From contig NZ_BANF01000072.1 in NCBI RefSeq assembly GCF_000964425.1, positions 1 through 64,000 on the forward strand: a DNA stretch of 64,000 nt, read 5' to 3'. Every line of letters starts with the position of its first letter. Positions within the stretch are counted from its first letter, which is position 1. Positions 6,813-16,149 of the stretch are shown in pieces. The DNA comes from Komagataeibacter intermedius TF2. GTDB lineage: Bacteria > Pseudomonadota > Alphaproteobacteria > Acetobacterales > Acetobacteraceae. Made by a program: the position numbers and the translations under genes. Under the pieces are notes generated by a model. It was given only the letters and a program-made list of their open reading frames with translations, had not been told where the DNA came from and searched no databases.

Positions 6813-8780
6813 TCATGTCGCCTGCGGGGCGCGGTTCATGATCCGGTCGATATGGGCGGCCAGATCCGCGCGGGTAAAGGGTTTGTGCATGACGTTGGCG
6901 CTGCCCGCCGGCAGTGCGCCGGCATTGGCGTAGCCGGTCAGGTACAGCACCCGCAGTCCCGGCCGCAGCGCCTGCAGGTGATGGACGGTCTCCATCCCCC
7001 CCATGCCGGGCATCATCACATCCATGATGACAAGGTCGATCGGTCCCAGCCCCTGTTCCATGGCCTGCACGGCGGCGGCGCCACTGGCATATTCATGCAC
7101 GTCATGTCCACGCGCGCGCAGGAAGCCCGCCGTCACCGCGCGCACGCCCGGTTCATCATCCACCACCATGACATGCAGCGCATGCTGGCCCGTCCCCTGC
7201 CCCGGGGTTGCCGCCGTGGCCGCGACCGGGCCGTCGATGACACTCCCGTCCCCCTGCACCGGCAGGCACAGGTCAACGCGCGTGCCCTCGCCCGGCCTGC
7301 TGCGTACCTGCACCTCGCCGCCAACATGGCGGATGAAGCCATAGATCATGGACAGGCCCAGCCCGGTGCCGCGACCGACATCCTTGGTGGTGAAAAAGGG
7401 CTCGAACACACGGGCCAGCGTCTCGGGCGACATGCCGACACCCTGGTCGGTTACCGAAACCATGACATATTCCCCCGGCACGAGATTCGTCCCGGGCACG
7501 ATTTCCCTGACCCGCTTCAGCGCGGTGGACACCTTGATCAGTCCCCCCTCGGGCATGGCGTCAACGGCGTTGATGCACAGGTTGAGCACCGCGAGTTCCA
7601 GTTGCCCCGCATCGGTGCAGACCGGCGGCAGCATGCCGTCTGACGCCGCCGTGTCCACCACGATGGTGCATGGCGCGCCGCCGCTTTTTCCCTGCCGGGA
7701 CACCACCGTCTGCGCCAGCAGGTCGTTCATGCCATGCAGCAGGGCGTTCACGTCCACCGGTTCAAGGCTGAGATCGCGCGGACGGCTGAAATTGAGCAGC
7801 CTGCGTGTCAGCGACGCCCCACGCTGTGCTGCCGCGGATGCATTGTCCAGCAGCCGCGCCATCGGCCCCGTTTCCGGCCCCATGTCACGCACCAGCTCCA
7901 GCGACCCCAGCACCGCAGTCAGCAGGTTGTTGAAGTCATGCGCGATGCCACCGGCCAGCGTGCCCAGCGCCTGCATCTTTTCCGCCTGGCGCAGGCGGGC
8001 GGCCATTTCCTGCTGGCGGGTAATGTCACGGTTGATCACGACGGAACAGGCCGACCCGTCACCCAGCGCACCCAGCACGACGCGCGTGATCTCGCGCCAC
8101 CGTCCCTGCACGCCGCCACGGATATGGGCGGGCAGTTCGACAACTTCCTCGTCGCGCCCTTCATCATGCAGCCGTTCATGCGCGGCACGGATCAGGGGCA
8201 GCAGGTCCGCATCGCACAGTTCCTGTTCCGTGCGGCCAAGGCAGTCCGCAATGTTGCGGCCATAGAAATCCGCGGCCTGCTGGTTGATGCGGATAAAGCG
8301 GCCCTGCGCATCCATGAACCCCAGCCCCGATCGCAGGTTGTCCAGCAGGCCATGCAGCAGCATGCGTTCCGTGCGCAGTTCACGTTCCAGCCTGTGGTAA
8401 TCGGCCGCCTGCACGATCATGGCGCGCAGGGCGTCGGGGTCCCACGGCTTGTGGGAATAGAACGAAATACGCCCCTGGTTCAGCGCGACCGCGACCGCGC
8501 CGATATCGGCATATCCCGTCAGCAGGATGGCCTGCGCGTCGCTATGTTCGCGCGCGCGCGCCAGCATGACATCGCCCCCCATTTCGGGCATGCGCTGGTC
8601 GGATACGATCACATCCACATCGTTGCGGGCTGACAGGATGTTCAGCGCTTCACCCGGCGATGTGGTGGACAGGACGGTAAAGGTATCCTCCAGCAGGTCC
8701 GTAAGGGCCACAAGGATCTCGGCTTCGTCATCCACCAGCAGGACAACAGGGCGCGGTGGCGTCGCGGGGACGGTATTCAT
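6813..8780 (-). CDS. Soluble hybrid histidine kinase (REC-PAS-HisKA-HATPase-REC)
   Basis: A 655-residue cytoplasmic protein with no membrane segment. Domains in order: receiver (about 10-125; acidic pair DD at 17-18, phospho-acceptor D61 in SDQRMPEMGG, HKP lysine at 111), PAS (about 140-255), HisKA with phospho-His H281 in GGIAHDFNNLL, HATPase (GTGLGLSMIYGF), and a C-terminal receiver (535-650; D587 in MDVMMPGMGG). Having receivers at both ends suits a phosphorelay component. It is the last gene of the chemosensory operon, so its N-terminal receiver may accept phosphate from CheA; that is inference. The true downstream target, perhaps a phosphotransfer protein and DNA-binding regulator, is not encoded here. 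Confidence 0.88.
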   Translation of the reverse strand: MNTVPATPPRPVVLLVDDEAEILVALTDLLEDTFTVLSTTSPGEALNILSARNDVDVIVSDQRMPEMGGDVMLARAREHSDAQAILLTGYADIGAVAVALNQGRISFYSHKPWDPDALRAMIVQAADYHRLERELRTERMLLHGLLDNLRSGLGFMDAQGRFIRINQQAADFYGRNIADCLGRTEQELCDADLLPLIRAAHERLHDEGRDEEVVELPAHIRGGVQGRWREITRVVLGALGDGSACSVVINRDITRQQEMAARLRQAEKMQALGTLAGGIAHDFNNLLTAVLGSLELVRDMGPETGPMARLLDNASAAAQRGASLTRRLLNFSRPRDLSLEPVDVNALLHGMNDLLAQTVVSRQGKSGGAPCTIVVDTAASDGMLPPVCTDAGQLELAVLNLCINAVDAMPEGGLIKVSTALKRVREIVPGTNLVPGEYVMVSVTDQGVGMSPETLARVFEPFFTTKDVGRGTGLGLSMIYGFIRHVGGEVQVRSRPGEGTRVDLCLPVQGDGSVIDGPVAATAATPGQGTGQHALHVMVVDDEPGVRAVTAGFLRARGHDVHEYASGAAAVQAMEQGLGPIDLVIMDVMMPGMGGMETVHHLQALRPGLRVLYLTGYANAGALPAGSANVMHKPFTRADLAAHIDRIMNRAPQAT

Positions 8781-8816
8781 TGGGCTGCAACTCCCTGCGC
8801 TGGGGTTATGGCACGC

Positions 8817-10688
8817 TCACTCGGCGCGCGTGATGGATGAAGGATGGACAGACGGGGACGGCCCGCCCTCGCCCGCCGGCCCGGCGTTCCAGGGCACGGA
8901 AATGGTGAAACGCGCGCCCCCCTGCGGCGCACGGCCGACCGACAGGCTGCCATGGTGGGCCTGCACCACGCTGTAGGCGATCGCAAGCCCCAGCCCGGTT
9001 CCGGCACCCACCGGCTTGGTGGTGAAAAACGGCTCGAAAATGCGCTCCTGCACGTCGGGCGCGATACCGGGGCCGCTATCGGTAATGACAAAGACATAAC
9101 TGTCCTGTCCCTCCCCATTATGGGAGAGGAAGGTATGGATCTCGATTTCCCCTTCCGCGATCCCGCCACGGACAGACATATCATCAGGCTGGGCGGCAAG
9201 AATTGCATCCGCCGCATTGCTGATAATATTCATGATGACCTGATTGAGCAGCGCCGCCTGGCAGTACAGCCGGTCCGGGGCTTCGTAGCGACGTCTGACC
9301 ACGATGCCGCTGCCCAGCTTCTGCGTCAGCAGCGCCATGACGGTTTCCAGCGCCTCGGGCACATCAATCAGCTGGAACAGCCCTTCATCCAGCCGCGAGA
9401 ATTTGCGCAAATTCAGCACAAGGTTCTGGATGCGCCGCAGCCCCATGTTCATGGACCCTACCCGGTCGCGGCATTTGTTCAGGATCGCGGCCCTGCTGTC
9501 ATGATCGGGGTCCGCGCAGTCGGCTTCCATGCCGATCACGCGGTCCAGTCCGCGCGCCACCGTGTCCTTGTGCGCCAGAATGAAGGCCAGCGGATTGTTG
9601 ATTTCATGCGCGATGCCCGCCACCAGTTCACCCAGTGACGCCATCTTGGCCGTCTGCACCAGCTTGCCCTGTGTCTCGATCAGCTTGCGGTTGGCGTCGG
9701 CCAGTTCACGATTGGCCTGTTCCAGCGCTTCGGCCAGGGACGCTTTCGAGGCAATGGCCGCAGCTTCCGCCCGCGCGCTCTTGACCGCGATTTCACGCGC
9801 CTGCCGCTCGACCTCGATCCGGCGCACGTCATCCTGCAAAAGCTTGCGGCGCACCAGCACGCGAATACGCAGCGCCAGCGCCGCAGGCCCCACATCGCGC
9901 GAGACAAGGTCATCTATCCCCGCCTCGAACACCCGCGCCGAAAACTCCTTTGCGTCGGGGCGCGGGGCGCCGTCCACCCCCAGGATGCGCGGCGGCACGT
10001 TGCCCGACAGCAGGTCTTCCTGCCGCCATTCATCCAGCCTGCGGCAGACTTCCAGCCCGTCGAACTCCCGGCACGCCAGGTCGATCACCACGCAGTCGGG
10101 CACATGATCGGGATCATGCAGCAGGGACGGCTCCAGCCGGGCGGGATCGGGGCACAGGGTCACGATATGCCCGTCACGCCGCAACTGGTCGATCAGTTCG
10201 GGCACCGCGCGCCTGTGGGCGGGTTCGGGGGCGATGACCATGATCCGCGCGCGGCGGAACACGCGCTGCGGCAGGAGCGAGGGGGCATGTGCCGCATGTT
10301 CACGCAGCAGCGCGCGAATACGGAAGACGATCAGCGCAGGGTCGGACGATTTGGGGATATAGGCATCCGCCCCGCTTTCCAGCCCTTCGCGCTCCAGCCC
10401 CGGCTCGATCCCCTCCGTCAGGATCAGGACGGGGATCGTGCGCGTCACCGCGTTCATGCGCAGCTGGCGCGCCAGCTGCCCGCCATTCATGCCCGGCAGG
10501 TGATAATCGGCGATCACCAGCCCCGGCAGCCGTTCATCAAGGGTATCGAGCGCCTCCTCCCCGCTGGCCACGCGATGCACGTGAAAGCCGTGGCCTTCCA
10601 GCATGCGGCGGATACGCAGGGCCTGCGTGTCCGAATCCTCCACCAGCAGCAGGGTGTCGGTATGGTCCTCTCGGTCAGTCAGCGGCAT
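8817..10688 (-). CDS. Response-regulator histidine kinase with two N-terminal receivers (CheS3-like)
   Basis: A 623-residue soluble kinase. The first receiver (about 10-130) is intact: acidic residues E17-D18, D61 in IADYHLPGMNGG, lysine in IPKS. The second (about 147-285) keeps the central Asp (D203) but has lost the acidic pair (VIAPEP) and the conserved lysine (VSRD), so it is probably an inactive dimerisation or input module. A coiled coil (about 285-345) leads to HisKA with H361 in AGIAHEINNPLAF, then HATPase (GTGLGLAIAYSV). This REC-REC-HK layout is that of CheS3 of Rhodospirillum centenum Che3, which takes input from a CheA-like kinase. The gene lies 10 bases after cheB. There is no transmembrane sensor, so activity should be set by the chemosensory array. 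Confidence 0.86.
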   Translation of the reverse strand: MPLTDREDHTDTLLLVEDSDTQALRIRRMLEGHGFHVHRVASGEEALDTLDERLPGLVIADYHLPGMNGGQLARQLRMNAVTRTIPVLILTEGIEPGLEREGLESGADAYIPKSSDPALIVFRIRALLREHAAHAPSLLPQRVFRRARIMVIAPEPAHRRAVPELIDQLRRDGHIVTLCPDPARLEPSLLHDPDHVPDCVVIDLACREFDGLEVCRRLDEWRQEDLLSGNVPPRILGVDGAPRPDAKEFSARVFEAGIDDLVSRDVGPAALALRIRVLVRRKLLQDDVRRIEVERQAREIAVKSARAEAAAIASKASLAEALEQANRELADANRKLIETQGKLVQTAKMASLGELVAGIAHEINNPLAFILAHKDTVARGLDRVIGMEADCADPDHDSRAAILNKCRDRVGSMNMGLRRIQNLVLNLRKFSRLDEGLFQLIDVPEALETVMALLTQKLGSGIVVRRRYEAPDRLYCQAALLNQVIMNIISNAADAILAAQPDDMSVRGGIAEGEIEIHTFLSHNGEGQDSYVFVITDSGPGIAPDVQERIFEPFFTTKPVGAGTGLGLAIAYSVVQAHHGSLSVGRAPQGGARFTISVPWNAGPAGEGGPSPSVHPSSITRAE

Positions 10689-10698
10689 GGGGGCGTCA

Positions 10699-11790
10699 TT
10701 ATCCTGCTAGGGGGCCTGTGGAAGGGATCTGGCCACCCGCCATGATCCGGAAGATATGCGGGGCGATCTCGTGCATCGGCAGGCTTATGCACGCCGCCCC
10801 CGCGCGTTCGGCAGCGCCGGGCATGCCGTGGATGACCGCCGTGCTGCGATCTTCCACAATGGTGTAGCCGCCGGCGGCACGGATGCGGCCCAGCCCGTCC
10901 ACGCCGTCCTCGCCCATGCCGGTCAGCAGCACGCCGAGGCTGTCCGCGCCGAACACCCCCGCCACGGAGGAAAACAGCACGTCAGCCGATGGCCGCTGCC
11001 CCTGCACCGGCGCGTCATCATGCATAAGCACGTCCCCGCGCGGGCCGACGGTCATGTGCCGGTTGCCCGGCGCCACCAGCACCCGGCCCCGTTCCAGCTT
11101 CATGCCGTGCTGCGCCAGCATGACCGGCAGGGCGACATGCTGGTCCAGCCAGGCTGCGAACCCTTCCATGAAAGGCTGCCCCATATGCTGCACCAGCACC
11201 ACCGGCAGAGCGAAATCCGCGGGCAGATCCCCCAGCACGCGGGCAAAGGCCGTCGGCCCCCCGGTGGAGGCCGCAAGGGCAAGGATGCGCGGACGGATAT
11301 CAAGCGGGCGCGCCCACATGCCCTTGTGCCGGAAGGGCTCGGCCTGCAGCAGGCGGCGACGGATCACGGGCACCTGGCTCATGATATACAGCTGTGTCGC
11401 GATCCCCTGCGCCACGGCGGCCCCGGCTGCACCCGACAGGCCCTGCGGTTTCTCGATCACCGACAGTGCGCCCGAACGCAGCGCGTTCATGGATACCTGC
11501 GTCGCCTGTGCGCCGACCGTGTCACTGACAATCACGATGGGAGTGGGGAAATGCGCCATGATCTGCCGCGTGGCTTCCAGCCCGTCCATGCCCGGCAGGC
11601 AGATATCCATGGAAATCACATCCGGGCGCAGGCGGGGGACAAGACGCAGCGCCTCCTCCGCCGTTTCCACAGCTTCCAGCAGTTCCAGCCGCGGGTCGCC
11701 CGCCACCACGCGCATCAGCAGGTGCCGCAGGACCGCCGAATCCTCCACAATCAGCACCCGGCGCGGCGCAAGGGGCGTCACATCGCTCAC
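10699..11790 (-). CDS. cheB: CheB, receptor-glutamate methylesterase
   Basis: A 363-residue two-domain response regulator: receiver (10-130, D62 in SMDICLPGMDG) and C-terminal methylesterase (about 165-355). The catalytic triad is visible as Ser175 in AASTGGP, His202 in LVQHMGQ and the Asp in GMGEDGVDG. It removes methyl groups from the receptor's glutamates, counteracting CheR, and so sets adaptation. The start overlaps the end of cheA by four bases (ATGA). In Wsp-type systems the equivalent protein is WspF. Confidence 0.95.
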   Translation of the reverse strand: MSDVTPLAPRRVLIVEDSAVLRHLLMRVVAGDPRLELLEAVETAEEALRLVPRLRPDVISMDICLPGMDGLEATRQIMAHFPTPIVIVSDTVGAQATQVSMNALRSGALSVIEKPQGLSGAAGAAVAQGIATQLYIMSQVPVIRRRLLQAEPFRHKGMWARPLDIRPRILALAASTGGPTAFARVLGDLPADFALPVVLVQHMGQPFMEGFAAWLDQHVALPVMLAQHGMKLERGRVLVAPGNRHMTVGPRGDVLMHDDAPVQGQRPSADVLFSSVAGVFGADSLGVLLTGMGEDGVDGLGRIRAAGGYTIVEDRSTAVIHGMPGAAERAGAACISLPMHEIAPHIFRIMAGGQIPSTGPLAG

Positions 11791-13913
11791 AACAGCCCCT
11801 TTATGGTATCGATCAGTTCACCCTGATCGAATTTCTGCTTGGTCAGGTAGGCACGCGCTCCACCTTCCATGCCCCGGCGCACGTCATCCCCCTCATCGCG
11901 CGATGTCATGAGGACAACAGGGATGCCGGACAGGTGCGGATCGGCCTGCATGGCCGCCAGCAGCGCGAACCCGTCCATGCGTGGCATTTCGACATCCGTC
12001 ACCACCACATCCACATGCCGCGAGGACTGCTGGAGCAGAGCCAGCGCCTCCTCCCCATCCACCGCAAGACAGACATCGTAACCATGGGACTGCAATATGG
12101 TTTTCTGCAGTGTCCGTGTCGTGATTGAATCGTCCACCACCATGACCAGCGGCGCATGGCGCACGGCCACCACGGGGGCGGCTTCATCCACGTCACTGAA
12201 GCATACCCCCGCGCCATTGCCGCGCAGCCGCCAGCGCGCGAACAGACGGTCGGGGCTGAGGATGAAAACCGGCTGGTCCTCGCGCTGCCATGCGATGCCA
12301 GGCACCAGTTCACTATCCAGCCCCACGGCGGTCGCATCCGACACCAGCAGCGTGCGCACGTCCACCATGCGTTCCACCGCAAAGCCGCAGCGCACGCCAT
12401 CGACCTCCATCACCACCACGCTGACCGCGCCATCGCGCACGGGCAGCGGCGCGTTTTCATCCCCCACGAAGGCGCGCAGCGGCACAAGCGGCACAAGGTC
12501 CTCGGCCTGTCCGTCGCCCTGCGCACGATCCGGCTGCATGCCGCCGGAACGGTGGGGCACCACGGCAAAGGGCGCGCCATTGAGCAGCCTGATCCCGTCA
12601 CGCCGCACCCGCAGCAGGTGGCGGATCACCCGTCCGGGCAGACCCAGCGCCTGCCCCGCGTTTTCCACCAGCAGCACGGTGCGCTGGCGCTGGGACACCG
12701 GCACGGTCAGGGTCACGGTCGTGCCTGCGGGCTGGCGCTGTTCCATGCGCACGGTGCCATGCAGGGCGCGCGCTGCCTCTGCCACCACCGACAGTCCGAC
12801 CCCGCGCCCGGCCAGCGTATCCGCCTGCCCGCGCGTGGAAAAACCCGGTTCGAACACGCGCGCCAGCAACTGCCGCGCATCCAGCGGCGCATCGGCATGG
12901 ACCAGCCCCTGCCCTGCCGCCCGCGCGGCGATGGCCTGCAGGTCGGGGCCGCGCCCGTCATCACTGACCGCAACCTGCAGCCGCACGCCGGTCAGGGTGA
13001 CGGCAATGGTGATGTTCAGCCGTTCCGACTTGCCTTCCTTCAGCCGCTGGGCACGGGTTTCATGCCCGTGCACGATGGCGTTGCGCACCAGATGGACCAC
13101 CGGGTCGCGCAGGGCCTGCATCACCCGGCGTTCGGTCTGGACCTCCATGCCATACATGTGCACGTCCACCCCGGCATCCGGCCCCCCGTGTTCGCGCGCG
13201 ATGCGCCGGGCCATGGCGGCCAGGGAACCAAACACGCTTTCGGCGGGCACAAGGGTGACGGCGTGGACTTCCTCCCCCAGCCGCAGCAGCGCGCGGTCGA
13301 TCTGCCCGGACATGAGTTCACGCTCACGCCCCACCGTCATGAGCTTGCGCGTCATGCGCGCGAATTCGGCCACGGGGTCGGCGCGCATGCGTTCGGGGGC
13401 GTGCATGACCGCGCGGGATTCATCAAGCAGGTCCATGACCTGCGCCCACAGCCGTTCATGCCGTTCGGCCACGGACATGAGATCATGCACCGCCAGGGCC
13501 AGCGCATCGAGCCGCGCGACAGGCACCTGCACATAGGCGGGGTTTTCCGTAGCGGTAGCGGATGCCGGCGTTTCGTCCTCCGATGGATGGGCCTCGCCAT
13601 CCGCCGGGGCGGATGTCATGAGCAGGTCCACCTCATCCAGCGTGTCGGTAATGGCCTTCAGGTCCGCCGCATCCGGCAGGGCACGGGCGGCCAGCAGCGC
13701 CGACAGGCGGTTTTCCAGCGCGTGGGCCACCCCTTCGACCGTCGGCAGTTCGACCGCGCGCGCCGCCCCCTTGAGCGAGTGGACGCGCCGGAAGATTTCC
13801 GCCAGTCCCTGCGCATCGGGGCATCCGGCGGCCACGATGCCCCGGATCGCACGCAGGTGGTCGCGGTATTCCGCGTCAAATACCGCCAGAAGTTCGTCCC
13901 GAAGGTTGTCCAC
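11787..13913 (-). CDS. cheA: Hybrid CheA kinase with C-terminal receiver
   Basis: A 708-residue chemotaxis-type kinase. Domains: Hpt (1-105) with phospho-His H45 in RRVHSLKGAARA, a linker, dimerisation segment, CheA-type HATPase (VVHLVRNAIVHGHE and GRGVGLSVVAEAA), CheW-like domain, and a C-terminal receiver (about 590-708, D640 in TDVEMPRMDG). It has a single Hpt and no recognisable CheY-binding P2 domain, as in WspE and CheA3 proteins with fused receivers. The fused receiver may act as phosphate sink or relay. The start is a GTG (13911-13913) ten bases after the receptor stop. It probably phosphorylates CheB and the receiver of one or both hybrid kinases. Confidence 0.93.
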   Translation of the reverse strand: MDNLRDELLAVFDAEYRDHLRAIRGIVAAGCPDAQGLAEIFRRVHSLKGAARAVELPTVEGVAHALENRLSALLAARALPDAADLKAITDTLDEVDLLMTSAPADGEAHPSEDETPASATATENPAYVQVPVARLDALALAVHDLMSVAERHERLWAQVMDLLDESRAVMHAPERMRADPVAEFARMTRKLMTVGRERELMSGQIDRALLRLGEEVHAVTLVPAESVFGSLAAMARRIAREHGGPDAGVDVHMYGMEVQTERRVMQALRDPVVHLVRNAIVHGHETRAQRLKEGKSERLNITIAVTLTGVRLQVAVSDDGRGPDLQAIAARAAGQGLVHADAPLDARQLLARVFEPGFSTRGQADTLAGRGVGLSVVAEAARALHGTVRMEQRQPAGTTVTLTVPVSQRQRTVLLVENAGQALGLPGRVIRHLLRVRRDGIRLLNGAPFAVVPHRSGGMQPDRAQGDGQAEDLVPLVPLRAFVGDENAPLPVRDGAVSVVVMEVDGVRCGFAVERMVDVRTLLVSDATAVGLDSELVPGIAWQREDQPVFILSPDRLFARWRLRGNGAGVCFSDVDEAAPVVAVRHAPLVMVVDDSITTRTLQKTILQSHGYDVCLAVDGEEALALLQQSSRHVDVVVTDVEMPRMDGFALLAAMQADPHLSGIPVVLMTSRDEGDDVRRGMEGGARAYLTKQKFDQGELIDTIKGLL

Positions 13914-13923
13914 GGCCCGGCCG

Positions 13924-15606
13924 TCAGGTCCGGTAACGCGCGGAAATGGTCAGAAGCTGTTTCGACAGCTTGCCAAGGTTGCTGGCCGAGACCTCAAGAT
14001 TGCGCGTGCCTGCCGATGTCTGCTGGCTGGCCTGCCGGATGCTCTGCAACGCGGTCATGACCTGCTCGATGCCGATCTGCTGCTGGTTGGTGGACGCCAC
14101 GATCTGCTGGAAGGCATGCACGCCTTCCTCGATCCCGCCGGTCATGCGTTCGATGGTGCGATAGGCGATGTCGGTCCGTTCCTTGCCCGCCGAAACGCGC
14201 TTGACCGCTTCCTCCGTCAGCATGACCGAGGTGTTGATGCCGCGCTGGATGTCACCCAGTATGGCGCGCACGTTCTGCGTCGCATCGCGCGACTGGTCGG
14301 CCAGTATCTTCATTTCCGCCGCGACCACGGCAAACGACCGCCCGTGCTCGCCCGCTGCTGCCGCCTCGATCGCGGCATTCAGCGCCAGCAGGTGGGAACG
14401 TTCGGACAGGTCATTGACCGAGGCGATGATTTCGCTGATCGCCTCGGTCCGTTCGGACAGGGCGACGATGTTCGACGCCACGGCCTCGGCCCCGTCATGG
14501 GTGTGGGCCATGGCGCGGGCGGTTTCCTCAACCGCTTCCAGCCCGCTTGCGGAACTGTGGACGATCACCTCCGCCGAGGAAATGACCTCACGCGCGCGCT
14601 TGCTGATCTGGGCGCCGGAATGGGTGATTTCATCCACCGTCGCGGCCGTTTCCTGGACTGCGGCAAACTGTTCTTCCACGCTTGCGGCCTGCTGCTGGGT
14701 GGACGCGCGGATTTCGGCCACGGCGGCGTCAAGGTTCTGCGTGACTTCCCCGCTCTGCCGCGCGATTTCACGCAGGCCGTCGATCATGCGGTTCAGCCCG
14801 GCCGCAAGGCGGGCGACCTCATCACGGTCCTCGCCCATGCCGCCGACCTTCGCACGGGTGGCAAGGTCGCCCTGTCCCACGCGTTCCATGACATGCATGA
14901 TGGACGAAATCGGTTCCATGATCGACCGCCGCGTCCAGAACGTCACGATCAGCGCCACGACAACCGCGCCCCCCATGCCGATGGCCAGAGACCGGCGGCT
15001 GTAATCATACGACGCCGCCCCCTGCGTTTCGGCCACCTGCACCCCATGGTCCAGCAGGGACGCAGCCCGCCCCACCAGCAGGTCGATCGACTGCTCGCGG
15101 CTGTCGATACGCGACGCCTGTTCGCGCACGCCCGCGTCATTCCCCGCGCGGATGGCCTGAAACAGCATGGCGGCCCCGTGCGTATCCATCTGGAACTGCG
15201 CGGAAATATCACGCAGCTGACTGGCGACGGTATTGAACATCTCGCGCTGGTCATCGCTACGGGCCAGCCTGCCGGCTTCTTCCGCGCGCGACAGAACGCC
15301 CGCCAGCAGGCTGTCCGCCCCGCGCGCCTTTTCATCCCATCCGGCGATGGCGTCTTCCAGCACGGCGGGGGCGGTTTCGAAATCATGCGCGTAATAATGC
15401 GCAAGGATGGCGAGCCTGCGGGCGACAAGGTCGTTTTCGTTGGCGCGGATATGCGTCAGTTCACGGTAGACTGACAGGTCGCGGGTGACGATGATCGTCA
15501 TTTCATCACGCACCTCCCGGATCTGTCCCAGCGCATAGATGCCCAGCGAAACCATCAGCAGGACACCGACCATGAAGCCGAACAGCAGGCGATTGGCGAT
15601 TGTCAC
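13924..15606 (-). CDS. Methyl-accepting chemotaxis protein
   Basis: A 560-residue inner-membrane receptor. TM1 spans about residues 7-29, a periplasmic helical sensor follows (30-205), then TM2 (206-224), HAMP and the cytoplasmic signalling domain. The hairpin tip reads LSERSHLLALNAAIEAAAAGE, close to the universal MCP signature. The sensor has the look of a four-helix bundle (length about 175, no Cache motif); the ligand cannot be read from it. The start is GTG at 15604-15606, six bases after the upstream cheW stop. There is no C-terminal NWETF-type tether. As the only receptor in the operon it is presumably the dedicated input, comparable to WspA. Confidence 0.94.
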   Translation of the reverse strand: MTIANRLLFGFMVGVLLMVSLGIYALGQIREVRDEMTIIVTRDLSVYRELTHIRANENDLVARRLAILAHYYAHDFETAPAVLEDAIAGWDEKARGADSLLAGVLSRAEEAGRLARSDDQREMFNTVASQLRDISAQFQMDTHGAAMLFQAIRAGNDAGVREQASRIDSREQSIDLLVGRAASLLDHGVQVAETQGAASYDYSRRSLAIGMGGAVVVALIVTFWTRRSIMEPISSIMHVMERVGQGDLATRAKVGGMGEDRDEVARLAAGLNRMIDGLREIARQSGEVTQNLDAAVAEIRASTQQQAASVEEQFAAVQETAATVDEITHSGAQISKRAREVISSAEVIVHSSASGLEAVEETARAMAHTHDGAEAVASNIVALSERTEAISEIIASVNDLSERSHLLALNAAIEAAAAGEHGRSFAVVAAEMKILADQSRDATQNVRAILGDIQRGINTSVMLTEEAVKRVSAGKERTDIAYRTIERMTGGIEEGVHAFQQIVASTNQQQIGIEQVMTALQSIRQASQQTSAGTRNLEVSASNLGKLSKQLLTISARYRT

Positions 15607-15612
15607 GGTACT

Positions 15613-16149
15613 TCACACTCCGACATAACGGGAAGAAAACAGACGCGCGGGGTCGATAACCGTCAGGCTGCGCCCATCGGGCAGGCTGGCCCGGGGAAAG
15701 CCCGAAGGGGTGAGCGGCGTGGGGGTGCCCGCTATTTCCGCCGTGCCTAGCGCCGCAGTGGCCAGAAGCGCAATGCGCCCCAGCGGGATGCTGGACACCG
15801 AACGCAGCAGCAGCATCACCCCCGGCTGTTCCAGCGGCGCGCCGCCCAGCAGGATGGACAGGTCAAACACGGTGTACAGGTCGCCCTGGTATCCATGCAC
15901 CCCCCGCACGCCGGGCGGGCAGTCGGGCCTGCGGGGCATGTCGCTCCAGACCGGGTCGGTCACACGCAGCACGGCATGCAGGTCCACGCCGCAGGCCTGC
16001 CCGGCCAAGTCGAGCATGACCAGCGGTCGTCCCGCGGCGCCATCCGCCTGCCCCTGTCCGCGCGCGGCCATGATGCGCGCGCGTTCATGCAGGACCCGCC
16101 GGGCAAAGGCCTCCCTGCCCGCGGGTGGGCTCATCTCCGGATGCGTCAT
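15613..16149 (-). CDS. cheW: CheW-like coupling protein (receptor-adjacent)
   Basis: A 178-residue CheW-domain protein: residues 40-175 form the domain, recognisable by LVMLDLAGQACGVDL, GVRGVHGYQGDLYTVFDLSILLGG and the closing VIDPARLF. It links receptor and CheA in the array. The N-terminal 40 residues are an arginine-rich extension. Its start codon overlaps the cheR stop. In position and context it corresponds to WspB; the operon has a second CheW-like protein. Confidence 0.85.
   Translation of the reverse strand: MTHPEMSPPAGREAFARRVLHERARIMAARGQGQADGAAGRPLVMLDLAGQACGVDLHAVLRVTDPVWSDMPRRPDCPPGVRGVHGYQGDLYTVFDLSILLGGAPLEQPGVMLLLRSVSSIPLGRIALLATAALGTAEIAGTPTPLTPSGFPRASLPDGRSLTVIDPARLFSSRYVGV

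Noticed and set aside
12156-14060. Long plus-strand open frame of 634 codons
   Set aside because: It is antisense to cheA, which has complete Hpt, HATPase, CheW and receiver domains; the mirror translation shows no domain.
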